From contig CAWGLR010000003.1 in NCBI GenBank assembly GCA_963823565.1, positions 1,302,001 through 1,366,000 of the forward strand: DNA of 64,000 nucleotides, given 5' to 3'. Positions 59,155-64,000 of the stretch are shown one piece after another. The position numbers and the translations under genes are program-made. The notes under the pieces are model-generated. The model was not told the origin of the DNA. It was given only the letters and a program-made list of their open reading frames with translations, and made no database searches. Every line of letters begins with the position of its first letter. The first letter of the stretch is position 1. Source of the DNA: RHKX01 sp963823565 (lineage in GTDB: Bacteria; Actinomycetota; Thermoleophilia; Solirubrobacterales; 70-9).

Positions 59155-60372
59155 ATGTTCGTCGGATCCGCGCTCATTCCTCGCTTCTCGCTTCTCGCCG
59201 CTCTCGGCGAGTCGGGCGGGATGCTGACAGAGCCCGTCGCCCTCGCTCCCCAGCCCGGATGCGAACAGTCCGTCGGCGAGGTCAGCGGCGCCGCCGAGGC
59301 GTACGGGATCCGGCCCGGGATGGCGGTTTCGGAGGCGCTCGGGCGCTGCCCGGCGCTGGCGCTCGTCGCTCCCGACCCGGGACGCGCGGCGGCGGAGTGG
59401 GAGCGGGTGCTGCGCAGTCTCGAGGGGATCGGCGCCGCGGTCGAGAGCCCCGGTGCCGGCGAGGCCTTCTTCGAGGTCGACGGGCTGCGCTCGATCTACG
59501 GGCCGATGCGGGAGGACGTGCTGGCGCGGGCGGCGCGGGCGATCGGCCGCCCCGCCCGGATCGGCGCCGCGCCGACGCGCTTCTGCGCCTTCGCCGCCGC
59601 CGCGACCGCGCCCTCCCGCCGGCGCCGCCGGGCACCGCGGGTGGTCGGCCGGGGCCGCCAGCGCGAGTTCCTCTCCACCCTTCCCGTCTCGCTGCTGGCC
59701 GGGCCGATGCGGGAGGAGGGCGGCCCCGAGGGCTCGCGCCTGGTCACCACCCTCGAGCGCCTCGGGGTCCGCACCCTCGGCGATCTCGCCGGCCTCCCCC
59801 GCGTCGCCGTCTCCGACCGCTTCGGCGGGCTCGGGCTGCGCGCCCACGAGCTCGCCTCCGGCCGCGACCGCCCGCTGCGCCCGCGCCGCCCCCACGAGGA
59901 GCTGATCCAGGCCGTCGGCCTGCCTGAGGCCGCATACGGTGCGCAGCTCGAGCGCGCCCTCGACCTGCTGATCGAGCGTCTGCTCGCCGATCCGCGCCGG
60001 GAGGGGCGCGCGATCCGCTCCCTGCGGCTCGAGGCCCGGCTCGCCGGTGGCGGCAGCTGGACAGCGGAGGCGGCGATGCGCAGCGCCTCCTCCTCGGCCG
60101 AGCGGCTCGGCCTCGCGCTCCGCCCCAAGCTCGGCGAGCTGACGGCGCCGGCGACGACCCTGGCCCTCCGCGCCCTCGACCTCGCGGCGGCGGGCGGAGC
60201 GCAGCCCTCGCTGACGCGCGACCCTGCCGAGGCGCGGCGCGAGCGGCTGACGGAGGCGGTCAGGCAGGTGCGGGCGGCGGCCGGGCGCGACTCGGTCCTG
60301 CGGGTGCTCGAGGTCGATCCCGGCTCGCGCGTGCCGGAGCGCTGGGCGGTGCTGGCGCCGTACAACGAATGA
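59155..60372 (+). CDS. imuB: ImuB-type Y-family polymerase homologue (405 aa)
   Basis: The adaptor of the DnaE2 mutasome, related to DinB but normally inactive. The acidic catalytic motifs of Pol IV (His-Val-Asp-Met-Asp-Ala; Leu-Asp-Glu-Ala-Tyr) are absent here; the corresponding segments read Ala-Leu-Ile-Pro-Arg-Phe and Phe-Phe-Glu-Val-Asp-Gly. A helix-hairpin-helix (Leu-Gly-Val-Arg-Thr-Leu-Gly-Asp-Leu-Ala) and little-finger region follow. The ATG at 59155 is preferred; 59137 is an alternative that would overlap the SOS box. It overlaps the next gene by ATGA. No imuA-like gene precedes it. Confidence 0.86.
   Translation: MFVGSALIPRFSLLAALGESGGMLTEPVALAPQPGCEQSVGEVSGAAEAYGIRPGMAVSEALGRCPALALVAPDPGRAAAEWERVLRSLEGIGAAVESPGAGEAFFEVDGLRSIYGPMREDVLARAARAIGRPARIGAAPTRFCAFAAAATAPSRRRRRAPRVVGRGRQREFLSTLPVSLLAGPMREEGGPEGSRLVTTLERLGVRTLGDLAGLPRVAVSDRFGGLGLRAHELASGRDRPLRPRRPHEELIQAVGLPEAAYGAQLERALDLLIERLLADPRREGRAIRSLRLEARLAGGGSWTAEAAMRSASSSAERLGLALRPKLGELTAPATTLALRALDLAAAGGAQPSLTRDPAEARRERLTEAVRQVRAAAGRDSVLRVLEVDPGSRVPERWAVLAPYNE
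59180..59207. repeat. Heptad-phased tract at the imuB 5' end (copy F)
   Basis: CTCGCTT, CTCGCTT, CTCGCCG, CTCTCGG run in 7-bp phase within the imuB coding sequence, encoding Arg-Phe-Ser-Leu-Leu-Ala-Ala-Leu-Gly. It is the weakest member of the heptad family and could be chance codon usage. Confidence 0.4.
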
Positions 60373-60635
60373 GCGAGCAGCGAGCAGCGAGCAGCGAGCA
60401 GCGGCGGAGCGGGCTGTATGAGCCTAGACCCGTGCGGGTGCAGCTCTCCGGCGCCACGCCGGCCGCTCTCGACGGCAAACGCGTCGACAGCATCCGCGAG
60501 GAGTGGCTCGTCGAGGACCGCTGGTGGGCATCGCCACCGCTGCGGCGCCATTACGTCGAGCTCGTGCTCGGCTCCGGGCGCTGCGTGACGGCCTTCCGGG
60601 ATCTCGAGACCGGTCAGTGGTTTGAGCAGCGATGA
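60369..60635 (+). CDS. Small DUF6504-like protein between imuB and dnaE2 (88 aa)
   Basis: The ATG overlaps the imuB stop (ATGA) and the gene ends in an ATGA overlap with dnaE2, so all three are coupled. From about residue 21 the sequence matches the small Trp/Arg-rich family I recall in this position in other actinobacteria (Val-Glu-Asp-Arg-Trp-Trp near 46-51; Phe-Arg-Asp-Leu-Glu-Thr-Gly-Gln-Trp). The first 20 residues are encoded by heptad repeats and look like an added leader; a GTG at 60432 could be the ancestral start. It may contribute to the mutasome. Confidence 0.8.
   Translation: MSEQRAASSEQRRSGLYEPRPVRVQLSGATPAALDGKRVDSIREEWLVEDRWWASPPLRRHYVELVLGSGRCVTAFRDLETGQWFEQR
60373..60407. 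repeat. Heptad repeat tract at the imuB/small-gene junction (copy D)
   Basis: Four exact GCGAGCA 7-mers (60373-60400) and one degenerate GCGGCGG follow the imuB stop codon immediately. They encode a Ser/Glu/Gln/Arg/Ala leader of the next gene. This is the cleanest heptad tract in the window. Confidence 0.85.
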
Positions 60636-63600
60636 GCTACGTCGAGCTCCACGCCCACTCGGCGTTCTCGTTCCTCGACGGGGCATCGAGCCCCGACGAG
60701 CTCGCGATCCGGGCCGCCGAGCTCGGCTACGGCGCGATGGCGCTCACCGACCACGACGGGATCTGGGGGTCGATGGAGTTCGCCCAGGCCTGCGACGCCC
60801 AGGGCATCCGGCCGATCACCGGCGCCGAGCTGACCGTCCTTCCCACCGGGGTCGCGCCGCCGGAGCCCGGAGGGCCGGGCTGGCGCGGCAACTGCCCGCC
60901 CGGCGCCTTCCACGTCACCCTGCTCGCCGAGACGGCCGAGGGCTACCGCAACCTCTGCGGCCTGCTCACCGCCGCCCACGCCGGCACGCGGGAGAAGCCG
61001 CCTGCCGGGGACCGGCGCCCGACCGCGCCGGCGGTCGGCATCGGCGAGCTGATGCGCCATGCCGAGGGGCTGGTCTGCCTCTCCGGCTGCGCGCGCGACG
61101 GAGCCCTCGCCGGCCGCGTCGCCCGCGGCGAGCTCGGCGAGGCGGAGCGGATCGGGCGCCGGCTCGCCGCCGTCTTCGGACCCGACCACTTCCGGGTCGA
61201 GCTCCAGCGGCCCTTCTGGCGCGGCGATCGCGCCCGCAACCGGCGGCTCGCCGAGCTCGCGGAGCTGCTCGGCGTCCCCTGCATCGCCACCGGCAACGTC
61301 CACGCCCACGACCGTCGCCGGGTGGCGCTGCAGGACACCCTGGTCGCCGTCCGCCTCAACGGCACCCTCGAGTCGACCGAGCCCGAGCGCCGCGGCAACG
61401 GCAGCGCCGTGCTCGTCGACCCGGCGCGGCAGGCGACCCGCTTCGCCGAGCACCCCGACGCCGTCGCGGAGACCGAGCGGCTGGCCGAGCGGCTGCGCTT
61501 CGACCTCCGCCACGACCTCGGCTACGCCTATCCGGGCTCGGAGGACGGCAGCGCCGACCGCCGCCTGGCTGAGGCCTGCGAGGCACGCTTCGCCGAGCGC
61601 TACGGGCGCAGGGGGCGCAGCCCTCGGCGCGAGGAGGCGCGGCAGCGGCTCGAGGAGGAGCTGCGGGTGATCGCCAAGCTGCGCCTCTCCGGCTTCTTCC
61701 TCCTCCACCGCGACCTGCTCGAGCTCGCCCGCGACGTCGCCCGCGAGGTCCGCGGCCCCGACAGCGCCCGGGCGCTGCTGCCGCCGGGCCGCGGCCGCGG
61801 CTCGAGCGTCTCCTCGGTCGTCTGCTACCTGACCGGCCTCTCCCACGTCGACCCGGTGGAGGCCGGGCTGTTCCTCGGCCGCTTCCTCAACGACGAGATC
61901 ACCGAGGCGCCCGACATCGACCTCGACTTCCCCCGCGACGTTCGCGAGCGGCTGATCCCGCGGATCCACGAGCGCTACGGAGGCGAGCGCTCGGCGCTGG
62001 TCGCCGCCTTCCCCACCTACCGGGCGAAGGGAGCGGTGCGCGACTTCGGCAAGGCGCTCGGCCTGCCCGCCGGGGAGATCGAGCGCGTCGCCCGCTCGAT
62101 CTCCCCGTTCGCGACCTGGGAGCCGCTGGACACCCCGTCGGCCAACCCCGATCGCCTGCGCGACGGCGGCGCCGATCTCATCGACCGTGAGCGCGGGATC
62201 CACCCCGAGATCGCCGAGGCGATCGGCGAGCGCCGCGCCGGCTCGGAGCGCTGGCTGGCGCTGGCCGCGCTGATGGAGGAGGCCTACTCGCTCCCCCGCC
62301 ATCCCTCCCAGCATCCCGGCGGGATGGTGCTCTCGACCCGGCCGCTGACCGAGCTCTGCCCGGTCGTGCCGGCGGCGATGGAGGGCCGCCAGATCGCGCA
62401 GTGGGACAAGGACTCGTGCGCGGACGCCGGGTTCCTCAAGATCGACCTGCTCGGCCTCGGGATGCTGTCGGCGGTCGAGCGGGCGGTCACCGAGATCGGG
62501 CGCGTCCGCGACGAGCGGATCGACCTATCGCGGATCCCGCTCGACGATCCCGAGGTCTACCGGGCGATCCAGGCGCAGGAGACCACCGGCGTCTTTCAGA
62601 TCGAGAGCCGCGCCCAGATGCAGATGCTGCCGCGCTCGCGGCCCGAGAACATCGACGACCTCACCGTCCAGGTGGCACTCGTCCGCCCCGGCCCGATCCA
62701 GGGCGGCGCCGTCCACCCCTACCTCGAGCGCAAGAAGCGGCTGCGCGAGGACCCGGACTACGCCGTTCCCTACGAGCATCCGTCGCTCGAGCCGATCCTC
62801 GCCGACACGCTGGGCGCGATCGTCTTCCAGGACCAGGTCATCCAGGTCGCCATGGCGCTGGCCGGCTTCAGCGCCGGCGAGGCGGAGGGGCTGCGGCGGG
62901 CGATGAGCCGCAAGCGCTCCGACGCCGCCCTCCACGCCTATCGCGGCCGCTTCGTGGAGGGCGCGGTCGGCGAGGGCGTCGATCGCGACGTCGCCGAGCG
63001 CGTCTTCGACCAGATCAAGGGCTTCTCCGGCTTCGGGTTCCCGAAGTCGCACGCGGCGGCGTTCGGGCTGCTCGCCTACCAGTCGACCTGGCTGCGCGTC
63101 CACTACGGCCCCGAGTTCCTCTGCGCGCTGCTGAACGAGCAGCCGATGGGCTTCTATCCGCCCGACGCGCTGGTCCATGAGGCGCAAAGGCGCGGGATTC
63201 AGGTGCTGGGAGTGGACGTGAACAGAAGCGCGGTGGGTTGCAGAGTGGAGAAGCAGGTAGCAAGTAGCAAGGAGCAGGTGGCTGCGCCCGAGAGCGCTAC
63301 CCGCTTGGGTGTTCGAATCGGGTTGGGCTACATCAAGGGCCTCTCCGAAGCCGACGCTCGCGCCGTCGTTCAGGAGCGCGAGCGCGGCGGGCCCTACGAG
63401 GGCCTCGGCGATCTCGCCTCGCGCTCCGGCGCCTCGCGCGACGGGCTCGAGAAGCTCGCCTGGTCGGGGGCCTGCGCCTCGGTCGGGCTCACCGACCAGG
63501 AGCTGGCGGAGGCCGACGGGCGCCGGGCGCCGCTGTGGCGACTCGGGATCGCCCGCGGTGCGGTGCGGCGGCTGGAGGGTGAGCAGCTCGCGCTGCCGCT

Positions 63601-64000
63601 GAGCGTCCCGGCGGCGCCCGCGCTCGCCGAGCAGACTCCCTGGGAGCGGGTCACCGCCGACTACGACTCGAGCGGGATGTCGCTCGACGAGCATCCGCTC
63701 GAGCTCCTGCGCCCGGGACTGTCCCCGGCCACGGTGACCTGCGCCGCGCTGGCGCGGGTCCCCGACGGCAGCGAGGTGGTCGTCGCCGGCCTGCTCGTCG
63801 CCCGCCAGCGCCCGGCGACCGCCAACGGCGTCATGTTCCTGTTGATCGAGGACGAGACTGGCGTCGCCAACGTGATCGTCCTGCCGCCGGTCTACGAGCG
63901 CAACCGCCTGGTGGTCCGCACCGCACCGCTGATCTCGATCGACGGGCGCCTCGAGCGCCGCGAGGGCGTCATCAACGTGCTCGCGGCCGCGGTCACCCGG
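60632..64000 (+). CDS. dnaE2: Error-prone DNA polymerase DnaE2 (partial, 1123 codons to window end)
   Basis: Alpha-subunit-type polymerase for damage tolerance, the catalytic partner of ImuB. The ATG overlaps the preceding stop; the frame appears open to the last base. The PHP domain begins Val-Glu-Leu-His-Ala-His-Ser-Ala-Phe-Ser and Leu-Thr-Asp-His-Asp-Gly. The polymerase core has Pro-Asp-Ile-Asp-Leu-Asp-Phe-Pro, the DnaE2-type His-Pro-Gly-Gly-Met-Val and Phe-Gly-Phe-Pro-Lys-Ser-His-Ala-Ala. The OB fold is reached near the end, so few codons should be missing. A heptad tract at 63251-63285 inserts about 12-18 residues in frame after Asp-Val-Asn. Confidence 0.94.
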   Translation, partial: MSYVELHAHSAFSFLDGASSPDELAIRAAELGYGAMALTDHDGIWGSMEFAQACDAQGIRPITGAELTVLPTGVAPPEPGGPGWRGNCPPGAFHVTLLAETAEGYRNLCGLLTAAHAGTREKPPAGDRRPTAPAVGIGELMRHAEGLVCLSGCARDGALAGRVARGELGEAERIGRRLAAVFGPDHFRVELQRPFWRGDRARNRRLAELAELLGVPCIATGNVHAHDRRRVALQDTLVAVRLNGTLESTEPERRGNGSAVLVDPARQATRFAEHPDAVAETERLAERLRFDLRHDLGYAYPGSEDGSADRRLAEACEARFAERYGRRGRSPRREEARQRLEEELRVIAKLRLSGFFLLHRDLLELARDVAREVRGPDSARALLPPGRGRGSSVSSVVCYLTGLSHVDPVEAGLFLGRFLNDEITEAPDIDLDFPRDVRERLIPRIHERYGGERSALVAAFPTYRAKGAVRDFGKALGLPAGEIERVARSISPFATWEPLDTPSANPDRLRDGGADLIDRERGIHPEIAEAIGERRAGSERWLALAALMEEAYSLPRHPSQHPGGMVLSTRPLTELCPVVPAAMEGRQIAQWDKDSCADAGFLKIDLLGLGMLSAVERAVTEIGRVRDERIDLSRIPLDDPEVYRAIQAQETTGVFQIESRAQMQMLPRSRPENIDDLTVQVALVRPGPIQGGAVHPYLERKKRLREDPDYAVPYEHPSLEPILADTLGAIVFQDQVIQVAMALAGFSAGEAEGLRRAMSRKRSDAALHAYRGRFVEGAVGEGVDRDVAERVFDQIKGFSGFGFPKSHAAAFGLLAYQSTWLRVHYGPEFLCALLNEQPMGFYPPDALVHEAQRRGIQVLGVDVNRSAVGCRVEKQVASSKEQVAAPESATRLGVRIGLGYIKGLSEADARAVVQERERGGPYEGLGDLASRSGASRDGLEKLAWSGACASVGLTDQELAEADGRRAPLWRLGIARGAVRRLEGEQLALPLSVPAAPALAEQTPWERVTADYDSSGMSLDEHPLELLRPGLSPATVTCAALARVPDGSEVVVAGLLVARQRPATANGVMFLLIEDETGVANVIVLPPVYERNRLVVRTAPLISIDGRLERREGVINVLAAAVTR
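63251..63285. repeat. Heptad repeat tract inside dnaE2 (copy E)
   Basis: AAGCAGG, TAGCAAG, TAGCAAG, GAGCAGG, TGGCTGC follow in 7-bp phase within the coding frame, giving Lys-Gln-Val-Ala-Ser-Ser-Lys-Glu-Gln-Val-Ala-Ala. Local GC is clearly lower than in the rest of dnaE2. TAGCAAG units also occur in copy B at 35879-35885. Confidence 0.8.

Noticed and set aside
63300..63320. tRNA T-arm-like GTTCGAATC
   Set aside because: It lies in frame in dnaE2, with no acceptor stem or anticodon arm around it.

Overview
The window is about 70% G+C, densely coded, and uses GTG/TTG starts often. It looks like a chromosome of an actinobacterium of class Thermoleophilia (Solirubrobacterales-like). The evidence is the pairing of SepF with FtsR-type MerR and GarA-type FHA proteins, a single-motif RsiG-like protein, the DnaE2/ImuB mutasome, the MEP isoprenoid route, and a short HisG with HisZ. 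The genus call is inference. I see no tRNA, rRNA, CRISPR array, transposase or prophage gene.

Layout. 1-8.4 kb: a gene tail, a small protein, DinB, an RlpA-like wall protein under a c-di-AMP (ydaO-type) riboswitch, a WS/DGAT acyltransferase with an odd start, YdjC deacetylase plus Kef-type antiporter, an amidase fused to an M14 peptidase, and a K+ channel. 8.4-17.6 kb: a molybdopterin oxidoreductase, a secreted metalloprotease, a thioesterase, a membrane protein with a sigma-region-4-like HTH, an FAD oxidase, and a block of SRPBCC, MerR (FtsR-like), FHA and RsiG-like proteins behind a good sigma70-type promoter. 17.6-36.6 kb: a long leftward housekeeping run (CDP-alcohol transferase, proS, ispG, an HD-GYP membrane protein, acyl-CoA ligase, M50 protease, dxr, cdsA, uppS, frr, pyrH, tsf, rpsB, rluD, lspA, yggT, proC, sepF). 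This links isoprenoid and lipid-carrier synthesis, translation and division. 36.6-49.4 kb: yggS, pgeF, a CCA transferase, a PQQ-type propeller protein, then a leftward series murA-hisZ-hisG-hisD-hisB, a strong terminator-like hairpin, a secreted glycoside hydrolase, hisH-hisA-small ORF-hisF. 49.4-58.5 kb: rightward HD protein, alpha/beta hydrolase, GH114-type enzyme, NTF2-like protein, an isocitrate/isopropylmalate dehydrogenase paralogue, livHMGF, and convergent livK. 58.6-64 kb: a lipoprotein divergent from a LexA-controlled mutasome (imuB, small DUF6504-like gene, dnaE2 running off the end).

The most interesting signals are these. (1) A possible c-di-GMP/alternative-sigma module: a single-motif RsiG-like protein, an HD-GYP protein, and two WhiG/FliA-like promoter candidates. 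(2) A dispersed family of 7-bp-phased repeats at gene ends and inside coding sequence, three of them in the mutasome operon. (3) A two-enzyme peptidoglycan-hydrolase fusion. (4) MurA with Asp at the fosfomycin-target Cys position. (5) A WS/DGAT gene whose conserved N-terminus lies upstream of any ATG/GTG/TTG. (6) Two terminator-like hairpins with the same CTATT loop.
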